Assembly: GCA_964505195.1 (NCBI GenBank)
Contig: CAZDGV010000017.1
Coordinates: 1 to 32,709, forward strand
Reading direction: 5' to 3'
From: CAZDGV01 sp964505195
GTDB lineage: Bacteria > Bacteroidota > Bacteroidia > Chitinophagales > Chitinophagaceae
DNA length: 32,709 nt
Position 1 is the stretch's first letter. The number at the start of each line of letters is the position of its first letter. Positions 1 through 7,951 of this stretch are shown piece by piece. A program made the translations under genes and the position numbers. The notes under the pieces were generated by a model. That model saw nothing but the letters and a program-made list of their open reading frames with translations. It searched no databases and was not told the DNA's origin.

Positions 1-2954
1 AGTTTTGCGGAAAGCAACTGAAAGCGCTGCAGCTGTAAATTTCCCGGCGCAGTTTCTTGTCCGGCTACCGCTGCATAAATCTGAGAAATTTCTGAACGCA
101 AACGTACAAACTCACCGGTACCTTTCATAACAGGTGGCACCAGGGTTAATCTGAACGCTTCGAGCTTATCCCAATAAGCAGATGCAGCTGCCTTCTGTTT
201 TTTGTTTTCCGTGGCATCCATCAGCTGCTTCACCTTTGTCTGCACAGCCACTACGGAATCAACCAAGGTTGCAAGGCGCTCATTCATACGATAGAGCTGC
301 ATTACGGTTTGATATTGCAGTTGACGGTCGGCAAGTGTAAAGGAAAGATTGGAGGCATCATGCATCAGTGTAATCGGTTCAGTATAGTTAGTACCGTTTA
401 CCGTTAGCTTCAGTGTATATGTTCCAGGCAATACCTGCGGCGCAAAAAATGCAGCCTGTTCGATTTGTGTGCCGCCCTTTGCAACACGTGGTGGCATCAT
501 GCGCTGGTTCCACAATACTTTATTGTATCCCTTTCTGTTGGAAGGGGTGAGCTTTTGCACCAATGCTCCTGTACTGTCGTACACTTCCATTTGTATGGTA
601 CGGGCGCGCTCCGACAAATAGTACCCCAAAAAGCTGATCACGGGCGGATTACCTGCATTCCACTCTCCTGCACTGCCGGGAAACTGTCCGCCGTACTTAC
701 CCATCGTAAGCATGATGGGTTCTTTGTTCAACATCACCACGGGTTGCTTTGCAATTTCAGGAGTGATGGTGCGCATGGGGCGTATATCATCAATTACAAT
801 TACCCCCCTGCCATGTGTTCCCAACACTAAAGCATGATTGTCTTCCTGTATTTGAATATCCCGCACGGGCGCATACCAGGGAATATTATTTTTCATACGA
901 AACCACTCCGCACCACCGTTCACCGAAGCAAACAAGCCCATTTCCGTACCGAGGAATAACAGATTTCCATTTACGGCATCTTCCTGAATTTTATGTGCAA
1001 AGCCCGTAAACTCATTGCTGGAAAAACGCTTCCAGGTTTCCCCCATATCGTTGCTCACCGCTACATAGGTGCGATGATCGCCATACATGTGGTTATCGAA
1101 TGTGGCATATACGCGCTTTTTATCATAGCGACTAGGTAGAATACTGCTTACCCAGGTGCCGGCGGGAATACCTGCGGCTGCATATTGCGCTGCAAGATTT
1201 TTCCATGTTTTGCCGCCATCGGTACTGCGTTGCAAGTTACCATCGTCGGTACCCACCCAAATTAATTGCTCATCGAGTGGTGATTCTGCAACGGTAAAAA
1301 TGGTACAATGGTTTTCTGCACTGGTAACATCGGCACTAAGTCCTCCGCTTTTTTCCTGCTCCTGCTTGCGCGGATCATTGGTGGTAAGATCAGGTGAAAT
1401 ACGCACCCAGTTGGTTCCGCGATCGGTGCTCTTATATAAATACTGTGCGCCTGTGTAAAGATTTTTTGGATTGGCTACACCGGTAACAATGGGTGTGTTC
1501 CAGTTAAAACGCAGCTTGTCTTCACCGGGTGCCTGCTGTGGTTGAATATTGATGGTTACGCCGGTCGACAAACGAATGCGCCCAATGTTTCCTCCCTGCG
1601 ATTCAGCATAAGCGATGTCTGCATCAAGGGGATCGGGTTGCGTCCAAAATCCATCGCCGCCATACACTGCACGCCAGTCGCCATTGCTTACACCGCCGGT
1701 TGCAGCACTAGGTGCATACCAGCTGCCATTGTCTTGCAGTCCGCCGAAAATGCGATAGGGCTTTTGACGATCTACAGCCACATGATAAAACTGGCCTACG
1801 GGTAGATTGTTACAGAACTTCCAGTTAGCACCGCGGTCAAGACTATAATACACACCACCGTCGGTACCGAGGTAAAGGATATTGGTATTTGTAGGATTAA
1901 TCCATAAAGCATGGTGATCGCTGTGTATCCAGCCGCCTGCTTCGCTGGCATCGGCAAAAGAATAGCCACCATCGCTGGAATAAGCAAAACTGAAGGCAGG
2001 ACGATATACCCGCTTCGGATCTTTAGGATCAATTTCAAGAGTAGAGAAATAAAAAGGTCTTGAACGGATATTGGAAGTTGCACTCAGCTCTTTCCAGGTG
2101 GCACCACCATCGGAAGAAATATAAAGCCCCGTGTTTTCACTCTCAACAATGGCCCATAAATTCTGGGGTGCAGAAGGTGCCAGCGCGAGTGCAACGCGAC
2201 CAAAAGGTTTTTTGGGCAAACCATTGCTGAGCTCTTTCCAGGTGGCACCGCCATCGGTGCTTTTGTAAATACCACTTCCCGCTCCGCCGCTATTAAACGA
2301 ATAGGGAGTACGTCTGAATTCCCAGGTAGTAGCGTAAAGGGTATTGGGTTGTGATGGATCGATCTCTACATCTGCTACACCGGTTTTTGCATTGATATAT
2401 AAAATTTTCTGCCAGGTTTTACCGGCATCGGTGCTTTTATAAAGACCGCGGTGGGTACCGTCGCTCCAAAGCGGACCGGGTGCGGCAACATAAATGGTGT
2501 TTGAATTGGTAGGATCGATGATGATTCTAGAAATATGTTCTGTGCTATCGAGCCCAATGCGCGTCCAGTTGTCGCCGCCATCGGTGCTTTTATACATGCC
2601 ATCGCCGATGGAAACCGAGTTACGCATATTGCTTTCGCCCGTACCCGCATAAATCACTTTCGGATTTTGCTGATCCACTGCTAACGCTCCGATACTTTGT
2701 GTATGCTTGTCGAAAACAGATTTAAATGAAAAGCCTGCATTGGTGGTTTTCCAAATGCCGCCCCCGGCAGTGCCGATATACAATGTTTTACCATTGTCCT
2801 GGTTTACACCCACGATATCGGTAATACGGCCGCTCATGGTTCCGGGCCCCATTTGGCGGGCTTCCATCATACCAAAAGTAGAAGCATTGATTTCTTGTTG
2901 TGCAAATCCTGCTTTTGCAAACAGCAAGCAGGCGAATAAAAATCCAGTACGCAT
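1..2954 (-). CDS. Exported Asp-box/BNR (sortilin-Vps10-like) beta-propeller protein, C-terminus cut by window edge
   Basis: The frame is open from an ATG at 2954 to the left edge, giving 984 codons without the end of the protein. Residues 1-18 form a signal peptide (MRTGFLFACLLFAKAGFA, then QQ), so the product is exported. At least nine Asp-box motifs of the form S-x-D-x-G-x-x-W follow, for example STDGGDNW, STDAGKTW, SSDGGATW, STDRGTNW and STDGGKTW, spread over roughly the first 650 residues as expected for a multi-bladed propeller. The later part (about residue 730 on) has an Ig-like/FlgD-like stretch (APQVLPGTYTLKLTVNG) and then a helical segment. Family members are usually about 1000 residues or more and are often annotated as glycosyl hydrolases, but no catalytic residues can be assigned, so the substrate is unknown. 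It lies 61 bp downstream of the LolA-like gene, with a terminator between them. Confidence 0.9.
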   Translation of the reverse strand, partial: MRTGFLFACLLFAKAGFAQQEINASTFGMMEARQMGPGTMSGRITDIVGVNQDNGKTLYIGTAGGGIWKTTNAGFSFKSVFDKHTQSIGALAVDQQNPKVIYAGTGESNMRNSVSIGDGMYKSTDGGDNWTRIGLDSTEHISRIIIDPTNSNTIYVAAPGPLWSDGTHRGLYKSTDAGKTWQKILYINAKTGVADVEIDPSQPNTLYATTWEFRRTPYSFNSGGAGSGIYKSTDGGATWKELSNGLPKKPFGRVALALAPSAPQNLWAIVESENTGLYISSDGGATWKELSATSNIRSRPFYFSTLEIDPKDPKRVYRPAFSFAYSSDGGYSFADASEAGGWIHSDHHALWINPTNTNILYLGTDGGVYYSLDRGANWKFCNNLPVGQFYHVAVDRQKPYRIFGGLQDNGSWYAPSAATGGVSNGDWRAVYGGDGFWTQPDPLDADIAYAESQGGNIGRIRLSTGVTINIQPQQAPGEDKLRFNWNTPIVTGVANPKNLYTGAQYLYKSTDRGTNWVRISPDLTTNDPRKQEQEKSGGLSADVTSAENHCTIFTVAESPLDEQLIWVGTDDGNLQRSTDGGKTWKNLAAQYAAAGIPAGTWVSSILPSRYDKKRVYATFDNHMYGDHRTYVAVSNDMGETWKRFSSNEFTGFAHKIQEDAVNGNLLFLGTEMGLFASVNGGAEWFRMKNNIPWYAPVRDIQIQEDNHALVLGTHGRGVIVIDDIRPMRTITPEIAKQPVVMLNKEPIMLTMGKYGGQFPGSAGEWNAGNPPVISFLGYYLSERARTIQMEVYDSTGALVQKLTPSNRKGYNKVLWNQRMMPPRVAKGGTQIEQAAFFAPQVLPGTYTLKLTVNGTNYTEPITLMHDASNLSFTLADRQLQYQTVMQLYRMNERLATLVDSVVAVQTKVKQLMDATENKKQKAAASAYWDKLEAFRLTLVPPVMKGTGEFVRLRSEISQIYAAVAGQETAPGNLQLQRFQLLSAK

Positions 2955-2972
2955 ATGTTTCACTTTTATAAA

Positions 2973-2999
2973 GAAAAAAACCCCGGACAATGCCGGGGT
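2973..2999 (-). terminator. Rho-independent terminator after the LolA-like gene
   Basis: On the minus strand a 7-bp GC-rich stem (ACCCCGG / CCGGGGT, 2980-2999, 6-nt loop) is followed by a run of seven to eight T. It lies 16 bp past the stop at 3016-3018 and ends about 19 bp before the start of the BNR gene. The BNR gene therefore needs read-through or its own promoter, and I did not find a clear one. Confidence 0.8.
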
Positions 3000-3015
3000 A
3001 AAATGTTTCGGGTAA

Positions 3016-3896
3016 TTATTTTGCCGGCTTGAAGACGGAGGGATCAACCGGCTTGTTGATTTCGATTTTGCTGATGGTCATTTCAGCAGTGAAACCGGGG
3101 CCNNNNNNNNNNNNNNNNNNNNNNNNNNNNNNNNNNNNNNNNNNNNNNNNNNNNNNNNNNNNNNNNNNNNNNNNNNNNNNNNNNNNNNNNNNNNNNNNNN
3201 NNCCGGCTTGTTGATTTCGATTTTGCTGATGGTCATTTCAGCAGTGAAACCGGGGCCAAGAGGAACAGATACACTCATCGGCATCCATACACCTTCCAGT
3301 AATTTGGTATAATTGCTGTATGTAGTTGCAAGTTCCATTTCCTGACCATTGGCATTTCTTGTTTCAACTGATTTGATGATGAAATAGGTTTTGGTATCGA
3401 GGTAATGTGTTTGCACTTTACCGCCCTTGAGGGTTACTTTCAATTTGAATGCTTCGGTACCATCCACATCATCCTTACCAAGAAACTCAACTGTATTTCC
3501 TTTTTGTGCATAGTCGAGCAAGGGACCATGTAAGTCGAGACCATCCTGGCTATCTTTTAAATCATCCGCTGTAATCGCTTCAGGAGTTGCCTGTCCTTGA
3601 AAAGGCATAAATGACCAACCCTCGGTGGGGGTTACGATTTGGTAGCCGGTCATGCCCATCAACGATATATCCTGACGAGTACCCACTTTATGTACCCCAG
3701 TCATAGTAACTTCTATGTCCGCACCCTGTACCGACATACTTCCTACCTGAATAACAGAATTGATTTTTCTCCAGTTTTCAGCACCACCCAGTGCTGCGAT
3801 ATGCTTTGAAACAATTTCATCGGCCGTTTGTGCAAAAAGCGAGGTAGCCGAGAAACAAACAAATAAAATCATTGAAAAAATGCGCATTGTTTTCAT
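3016..3896 (-). CDS. Exported LolA-like (outer membrane lipoprotein-sorting-like) protein, interrupted by assembly gap
   Basis: As printed, the frame is lost inside 100 Ns. If the Ns and one copy of the flanking 55-bp duplicate are removed, the gene is 726 bp and encodes 241 residues, ending INKPVDPSVFKPAK with TAA at 3016-3018. Residues 1-22 are a signal peptide (ending SLFA, then QT). The mature N-terminus (ADEIVSKHIAALGGAENW), the central GxxGYQIVTPTEGW strand region and the terminal VDPSVFKPAK are typical of a Bacteroidota family usually annotated as outer membrane lipoprotein-sorting protein with a LolA-like fold. No lipobox is seen, so it should be a soluble periplasmic protein, and its ligand is unknown. 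A terminator follows at 2973-2999. Another ATG at codon 4 is also a possible start. Confidence 0.8.
3048..3102. repeat. 55-bp direct duplicate, left copy
   Basis: Identical to 3203-3257. The two copies abut the 100-N run exactly, which is the pattern left when two contigs that overlap by 55 bases are scaffolded instead of merged. Confidence 0.97.
3103..3202. other. Assembly gap (100 Ns)
   Basis: Exactly 100 unknown bases, a conventional placeholder length. The true gap length is probably negative (an overlap), because both flanks carry the same 55 bases and merging them restores a gene in frame. Confidence 0.98.
3203..3257. repeat. 55-bp direct duplicate, right copy
   Basis: Exact copy of 3048-3102. 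It encodes the GPGFTAEMTISKIEINKP part of the LolA-like protein, which is a single-copy segment in the restored reading frame. Confidence 0.97.
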
Positions 3897-4157
3897 ATAT
3901 GTAATTATAATTTACTTGTTAGATGCATTTGTTGGGAAAATGTTACAGAAAGATGTTTATTTGTTCTGTAGCATTTGCTTTTGCGGCATAAATGTAATGT
4001 CATTTTCAAGGTAATCAAACTAGAAGGGATGTTATTTTTTTGCAAATAAGGAGGAATGCGTGTGTACGAATGATAAGCGGCGTGGGCAAAACCGCAAAAT
4101 GAAGGGAAAACGATGAAAAACTAATTATAAAAAGCTGATTTACAATCAATTAATACA

Positions 4158-5027
4158 TTGCAAGCACAGTATCGTACCAATAATCCGCGTTTCGCGATTC
4201 TGATTCCTTCCTGGAATAACCTTTCTTACTTAAAACTTTGCATTCAAAGTATCCGAAATTATTCCTCATATGCACATGAAATACTTGTTCATGCAAATGA
4301 GGGTAAGGACGGAACCATGGATTGGCTAAAACAACAGTCCGATATAACGATCTCTTTTTCGGAACAAAACATAGGTGTTTGCCATGCGCTCAATGCATTA
4401 CGAAAAATGGCGCAAAGTCCTTATCTGCTTTATATGAATGACGATATGGTGGCATGCCCCGAATGGGATCGGTTTCTTTGGGAGGAAGTAGTTCAAATTG
4501 GGCATAATGCATTCTTTCTCTCAGCTACTGCCATCGAACCGGTACCACAAAGTAACTGTGCCATCGCCGGTGATTTTGGTCGTACCAGCGAAACTTTTAA
4601 TGAACCACTGTGCATGAAACATTTTCAAGATTTCGAAAAGAGCGATTGGAATGGCAGCACCTGGACACCCAACCTTGTACATGCTGAATACTGGGATAAA
4701 GTAGGGGGTTACAGTGAAGCATTCAGTCCGGGTTTTTATTCCGATCCGGATTTTTCGATGAAGCTGTGGCAAGAAGGAGTACGTTTGTTTAAAGGTGTTT
4801 CGAAAAGCAGGGTGTATCACTTTGCGCGCGTAAGTACTAAAAAAGTAACTGCAGGAAACCCCGGATATGTAACGTTTATCAAAAAATGGGGAATGAGCGC
4901 TGGAACATTTACGCGTTATTACTTACAAAGAGGTACTACTTTTAAAGGCCCGCTCCCGGAACCAGACTTGAGCTTCTGGATACACTTAAAAAATAGGTAT
5001 AAAAGATTCGTTTTCTCTTTTCGCTAA
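4158..5027 (+). CDS. Family 2 glycosyltransferase (GT-A fold)
   Basis: A 289-residue cytoplasmic or membrane-peripheral glycosyltransferase that would move a sugar from a nucleotide-sugar donor. It opens with the GT2 beta-strand FAILIPSWNN (residues 12-21). It has the metal and nucleotide-binding NDD at 94-96 (LLYMNDDMV), a DPDFS segment at 196-200 followed by KLWQEG, and a His at 221 (VYHFARVS); these form the usual acceptor/catalytic half. No membrane segment is seen. The only sensible start is TTG at 4158: the in-frame upstream stop is at 4128, no ATG lies between, and the first in-frame ATG would delete the first strand. It stands alone between divergent and convergent neighbours, so acceptor and pathway cannot be inferred. 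Confidence 0.85.
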   Translation: MQAQYRTNNPRFAILIPSWNNLSYLKLCIQSIRNYSSYAHEILVHANEGKDGTMDWLKQQSDITISFSEQNIGVCHALNALRKMAQSPYLLYMNDDMVACPEWDRFLWEEVVQIGHNAFFLSATAIEPVPQSNCAIAGDFGRTSETFNEPLCMKHFQDFEKSDWNGSTWTPNLVHAEYWDKVGGYSEAFSPGFYSDPDFSMKLWQEGVRLFKGVSKSRVYHFARVSTKKVTAGNPGYVTFIKKWGMSAGTFTRYYLQRGTTFKGPLPEPDLSFWIHLKNRYKRFVFSFR

Positions 5028-5064
5028 GCGCCTCTTACCAGCATTTAAATTTTTATGCAGATAC

Positions 5065-5091
5065 AAAAAAGCCCCAGAAAATTCCGGGGCT
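5065..5091 (-). terminator. Rho-independent terminator of the ribosomal operon
   Basis: On the minus strand the 6-bp stem AGCCCC / GGGGCT (5070-5091, 10-nt loop) is followed by six T. It lies 23 bp past the tsf stop and closes the rplM-rpsI-rpsB-tsf operon. The plus strand has no T run here, so the convergent glycosyltransferase gene does not obviously use it. Confidence 0.8.
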
Positions 5092-5113
5092 GATATCAAT
5101 GTATTAAGAAAGA

Positions 5114-5953
5114 TTATCCCAAGGCAACTCTGATGAAAGATGTCACCTGCAGATTTGCATCCACGCTCTTCAGGTGATCTCCCACTGTTTTACCACCATC
5201 TTTTACGAATGCCTGTGCCAGCAATGTTTGTTCTTTGAAGAAAGCACCCAGCTTTCCTTCTGCAATTTTGCTGATCATTTCTTCGGGCTTGCCGGCCATT
5301 TTGGGATCGGCTTTCATTTGCTCGAGAATGATGGCTCTTTCGCGTTCAACGGTTTCAGCAGGAACCGAATTGGCATCTACTGCTACGGGGTTCATAGCAG
5401 CGATTTGCATGGCGATGTCTTTACCTGCTTCTGCAGCTTCCTTGCTCATGCCTACCAGCACGCCCATGCGGTTGGCACCATGAATATAAGAAGCAACATA
5501 AGGAGCATCGATTCTTTCAAAACGGGTAATGCCAATTTTTTCACCAATCGCAGCGAGCTTGTCGTTGATCATATCAGCTACTTTCGCGCCGTTGATTTCA
5601 ACTGCATTCAATTCATCCACGTTTTTAACGTTGTTGGCTACCGCGGCATCAGCAATGCTTTGTGCAAATGCAACGAAGTCGGCATTCTTGCTTACGAAAT
5701 CGGTTTCGCAGCTAATGCATACAATAAAACCAGATTTATGATCGGCACTGGTCTTTGCCAATACCACGCCTTCTTTTGCTTCACGGTCGCTGCGCTTGGC
5801 TGCAACTTTCTGGCCCTGTTTGCGAAGCCAGTCGATGGCTGCTTCAAAATCACCATTGGTTTCGGTGAGTGCTTTGCGGCAATCCATCATACCTGCACCG
5901 GTCATCTGGCGCAGTTTATTAATATCGGCAGCAGTGATTGTTACTGTTGACAT
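5114..5953 (-). CDS. tsf: Translation elongation factor Ts
   Basis: A 279-residue EF-Ts, the guanine nucleotide exchange factor that recharges EF-Tu in the cytoplasm. The N-terminal UBA-like domain reads INKLRQMTGAGMMDCRKAL (residues 11-29). The conserved TDFV core motif that inserts near the EF-Tu nucleotide site is at 84-87 (CETDFVSKN). The dimerisation/core region continues to a normal C-terminus (TSFIRVALG). Length and motifs are ordinary. It is the last gene of the operon, 50 bp downstream of rpsB, and is followed by a terminator. Confidence 0.98.
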   Translation of the reverse strand: MSTVTITAADINKLRQMTGAGMMDCRKALTETNGDFEAAIDWLRKQGQKVAAKRSDREAKEGVVLAKTSADHKSGFIVCISCETDFVSKNADFVAFAQSIADAAVANNVKNVDELNAVEINGAKVADMINDKLAAIGEKIGITRFERIDAPYVASYIHGANRMGVLVGMSKEAAEAGKDIAMQIAAMNPVAVDANSVPAETVERERAIILEQMKADPKMAGKPEEMISKIAEGKLGAFFKEQTLLAQAFVKDGGKTVGDHLKSVDANLQVTSFIRVALG

Positions 5954-6003
5954 AAAATCGTTTTTTAATTTGTTAAACCTGTTATTCTGTTAACCGCAGT
6001 TGC

Positions 6004-6867
6004 TTAGCGTGTGCCGGTGCGCTTGGTAGTGCTGGCGACACGGCGCTTTGGCTGTGCGGTACCTTTTGCTCTGCCACGACCACCCTTTTCTGCTCCAGCT
6101 TCTTCATCTACATCAAATCTGGGTTTCTGGTCAGCACGCTCTTCGCTTTCTTCTCCTTCCTCTGCTTTTTCTGCCTGGCGTTCAGCGAGACCTTCAGCAA
6201 TTGCTGCGGTTACATATTGTGTAATGATAGCGATGGACTTGGTAGCATCGTCGTTGCCCGGAATAGCATAATCTACTTTATTGGGATCGCAGTTGGTATC
6301 TACCAATCCGAAAGTAGTTACACCAAGGCGCTTTGCTTCGGCAAGCGCAATATGCTCATGGCCGATGTCAACCAAGAACAATGCTGCCGGCAGGCGACTC
6401 ATCTGAGCGATACCGCCCAATACCTTTTCCATCTTTTCCTTATCGCGGCTAAGCTGCAGGCGCTCTTTTTTGGTGAGGCTGTCAAACGTACCGTCGCCCA
6501 ACATTTTCTCAATGCTTTGCATCTTCTTCACGCTTTTACGCACGGTGTTGAAGTTGGTGAGCATTCCACCCAACCAGCGGTCGGTAACATAAGGCATGTT
6601 TACCTTCTGCGCACACTCGGTAACGATTTCCTTGGCTTGCTTTTTGGTGGCAACAAACATGATTTTCTTACCACTGCGGGCAAGTTGCTTGAATGCGGCA
6701 CCGGCTTCTTGCAGCCCCTCTACCGTTTTGTTGAGGTCGATGATGTGAATGCCTTTCTTTTCAGCAAAGATGTAAGGCAACATCTTAGGGTTCCACTTCT
6801 TACGCAGGTGTCCAAAGTGTACACCGGCTTCGAGTAATTGCTGTTGTAATGAAGTGTTATTTTCCAT
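6004..6867 (-). CDS. rpsB: 30S ribosomal protein S2 (uS2) with extended C-terminal tail
   Basis: A 287-residue S2, which binds the 30S head/body junction late in assembly. Family signatures are LLEAGVHFGHLRKKWNPKM (11-29), the VTDRWLGGMLTNF block (94-106) and the DIGHEHIALAEAKRLGV block (167-183). The conserved core ends near residue 230. After it come about 57 residues of charged low-complexity tail, acidic first (EKAEEGEESEERAD) and then Gly/Arg/Lys-rich to the end (GRGRAKGTAQPKRR, TTKRTGTR). S2 without such a tail is about 230-250 residues. It lies between rpsI (84 bp upstream) and tsf (50 bp downstream), and a hairpin sits in its upstream spacer. Confidence 0.98.
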   Translation of the reverse strand: MENNTSLQQQLLEAGVHFGHLRKKWNPKMLPYIFAEKKGIHIIDLNKTVEGLQEAGAAFKQLARSGKKIMFVATKKQAKEIVTECAQKVNMPYVTDRWLGGMLTNFNTVRKSVKKMQSIEKMLGDGTFDSLTKKERLQLSRDKEKMEKVLGGIAQMSRLPAALFLVDIGHEHIALAEAKRLGVTTFGLVDTNCDPNKVDYAIPGNDDATKSIAIITQYVTAAIAEGLAERQAEKAEEGEESEERADQKPRFDVDEEAGAEKGGRGRAKGTAQPKRRVASTTKRTGTR

Positions 6868-6919
6868 TGTTTGATTTGTATGAATGTTTCAAAATTTAAA
6901 TGTTGGTCATGACTGCTCT

Positions 6920-6938
6920 CCTGATGTTCTGCACCAGG
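6920..6938 (-). promoter_or_regulatory. Hairpin in the rpsI-rpsB spacer
   Basis: On the minus strand CCTGGTG, loop CAGAA, CATCAGG forms a 7-bp stem with one G-U pair, located 52 bp before the rpsB start and 13 bp after the rpsI stop. No T run follows, so it is not a simple terminator. It may be an mRNA processing or protein-binding element; its function is inference only. Confidence 0.4.
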
Positions 6939-6951
6939 CAAACAGCTGCGA

Positions 6952-7341
6952 TTAACGCTTGCTGAACTGGAAGCTGCGGCGTGCTTTTTTCTTACCGAAC
7001 TTCTTACGCTCCACAGAACGGGGATCGCGCTTGAGGTGACCTGCTGCCTTCAGTGCCGGACGAAACTCCGGATTCACTTCTACCAGCGCACGGGCGATGG
7101 CGAGCTTGGCTGCTTCTGCCTGTCCTTTAATACCACCACCGTTTGCATTGAGTTTCACATCGAACTTGTCGATGCCCTCAACTGCTTTCAACGGAGCTTC
7201 CACCTGGTTTTGTAAATACACCAGACCGAAATATTCTTTATAGCTTTTGTCGTTGATGGTAATATTACCATTGCCTTTGCTCAGAAACACGCGTACTACG
7301 GCTTCTTTGCGGCGGCCAACTGCGTTTTTTTGTTTTTCCAT
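6952..7341 (-). CDS. rpsI: 30S ribosomal protein S9 (uS9)
   Basis: A 129-residue S9, of normal size. It begins with the canonical NAVGRRKEAVVRVFLSKGNG region and has the GGGIKGQAEAAKLAIARAL motif (residues 68-86). It ends with the basic tail KKARRSFQFSKR, whose terminal SKR reaches the P-site tRNA in the ribosome. It follows rplM by 69 bp in the usual rplM-rpsI pair. Confidence 0.98.
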   Translation of the reverse strand: MEKQKNAVGRRKEAVVRVFLSKGNGNITINDKSYKEYFGLVYLQNQVEAPLKAVEGIDKFDVKLNANGGGIKGQAEAAKLAIARALVEVNPEFRPALKAAGHLKRDPRSVERKKFGKKKARRSFQFSKR

Positions 7342-7377
7342 TTTCTTGATTTTGATAATTGCGGGTATGATAATCTT

Positions 7378-7399
7378 CCCTCCGTGCTATAACGGAAGG
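7378..7399 (-). promoter_or_regulatory. Hairpin in the rplM-rpsI spacer
   Basis: On the minus strand CCUUCCG and CGGAGGG pair (7 bp, one U-G) around an 8-nt loop, between the rplM stop and the rpsI start. There is no T run, so it may mark processing or partial attenuation within the operon. Support is structural only. Confidence 0.35.
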
Positions 7400-7410
7400 C
7401 CGTGGCAGAT

Positions 7411-7854
7411 TTAGAATTTTAATGCTTTAGGTTGCTGCGCTCCATGGGGATGTGCTTCTCCCGCATACACAAACAATTTTTTGTACATCTTTCTTCCCAA
7501 ACGATTCTTGGGAAGCATTCCCTTTACTGCACGCTCAATGAGTACTTCGGGACGACGACGCTGAAGATCTTTGGCAATCTCTTCTTTACGGCCACCGGGG
7601 TAACCACTGAAAGTATCATAAATCTTTTCCTCCATCTTATTGCCGGTGAAGGTTACTTTTTCGGCGTTGATGACGATGATGAAATCGCCACAGTCAACAT
7701 GCGGAGTGTAATAGGCCTTGTTCTTACCGCGCAATATTGCAGCGATCTTGGAACACATGCGGCCAACAGTTTGATTGGTACCGTCCACAACGTACCAGTT
7801 ACGCTGTACGGTAGCTTCGTTCGCATGTTTGGTAGTGAAATGCAGTTTGCTCAT
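7411..7854 (-). CDS. rplM: 50S ribosomal protein L13 (uL13)
   Basis: A 147-residue L13, an early-assembly 50S protein. Motifs are WYVVDGTNQTVGRMCSKIA (residues 20-38), YTPHVDCGDFIIVINAEKV (49-67) and SGYPGGRKEE (83-92), followed by the KGMLPKNRLGRKMYKKL block. I place the start at the ATG at 7854 (MSKLHF), which matches normal L13 length. A longer in-frame ORF reaches 7893, but its 13 extra residues would be encoded by the leader hairpin. It is the first gene of the operon, with a promoter at 7919-7951. Confidence 0.97.
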   Translation of the reverse strand: MSKLHFTTKHANEATVQRNWYVVDGTNQTVGRMCSKIAAILRGKNKAYYTPHVDCGDFIIVINAEKVTFTGNKMEEKIYDTFSGYPGGRKEEIAKDLQRRRPEVLIERAVKGMLPKNRLGRKMYKKLFVYAGEAHPHGAQQPKALKF

Positions 7855-7868
7855 AATGTTTAATTTTT

Positions 7869-7886
7869 GCCACGCCATCCCGTGGC
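7869..7886 (-). promoter_or_regulatory. Leader hairpin 2 upstream of rplM
   Basis: On the minus strand GCCACG, loop GGATGG, CGTGGC makes a perfect 6-bp stem ending 14 bp before the rplM ATG. Together with the hairpin at 7900-7916 it gives the operon a two-stem 5' leader. L13 or another product of the operon could bind it, but that is inference. Confidence 0.5.
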
Positions 7887-7899
7887 CGTACATAAATAA

Positions 7900-7916
7900 T
7901 CCCGTTTAAAACGGGA
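7900..7916 (-). promoter_or_regulatory. Leader hairpin 1 at the predicted 5' end of the rplM mRNA
   Basis: TCCCGTT / AACGGGA forms a perfect 7-bp stem with a 3-nt loop, beginning 2 bp past the -7 box. The transcript would start within or at the edge of this stem, so it may act as a 5' stabiliser or as part of a regulatory leader. Confidence 0.5.
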
Positions 7917-7918
7917 CG

Positions 7919-7951
7919 CAAAGGTAGGCGCAAAGCCTTCAAACCACCAAA
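7919..7951 (-). promoter_or_regulatory. Bacteroidota-type promoter of the rplM-rpsI-rpsB-tsf operon
   Basis: On the minus strand the -33 element TTTG (7951-7948) is followed after 21 bp by TACCTTTG (7926-7919), an exact TAnnTTTG -7 box. The predicted start of transcription is near 7914, giving a leader of about 60 nt before the rplM ATG. Confidence 0.7.

Noticed and set aside
465..2650. Several open frames of 60-121 codons on both strands between 465 and 2650
   Set aside because: They lie in other frames of the continuous minus-strand BNR gene and show no family motifs.
3016..3102. LolA-like gene as a real pseudogene or truncation
   Set aside because: The break coincides with the N run and its 55-bp flanking duplicates; merging these restores the frame with a family-typical C-terminus.
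5174..5950. A 258-codon plus-strand open frame
   Set aside because: It is exactly antisense to tsf; the Cys/Phe-rich translation is what an antisense reading of a conserved gene gives, and EF-Ts motifs are clear on the minus strand.
6217..6837. A 206-codon plus-strand open frame
   Set aside because: Antisense to rpsB, whose core motifs are complete on the minus strand.
7855..7893. Upstream start that would add 13 residues to L13
   Set aside because: The extra codons come from the leader hairpin; the ATG at 7854 gives normal L13 length.
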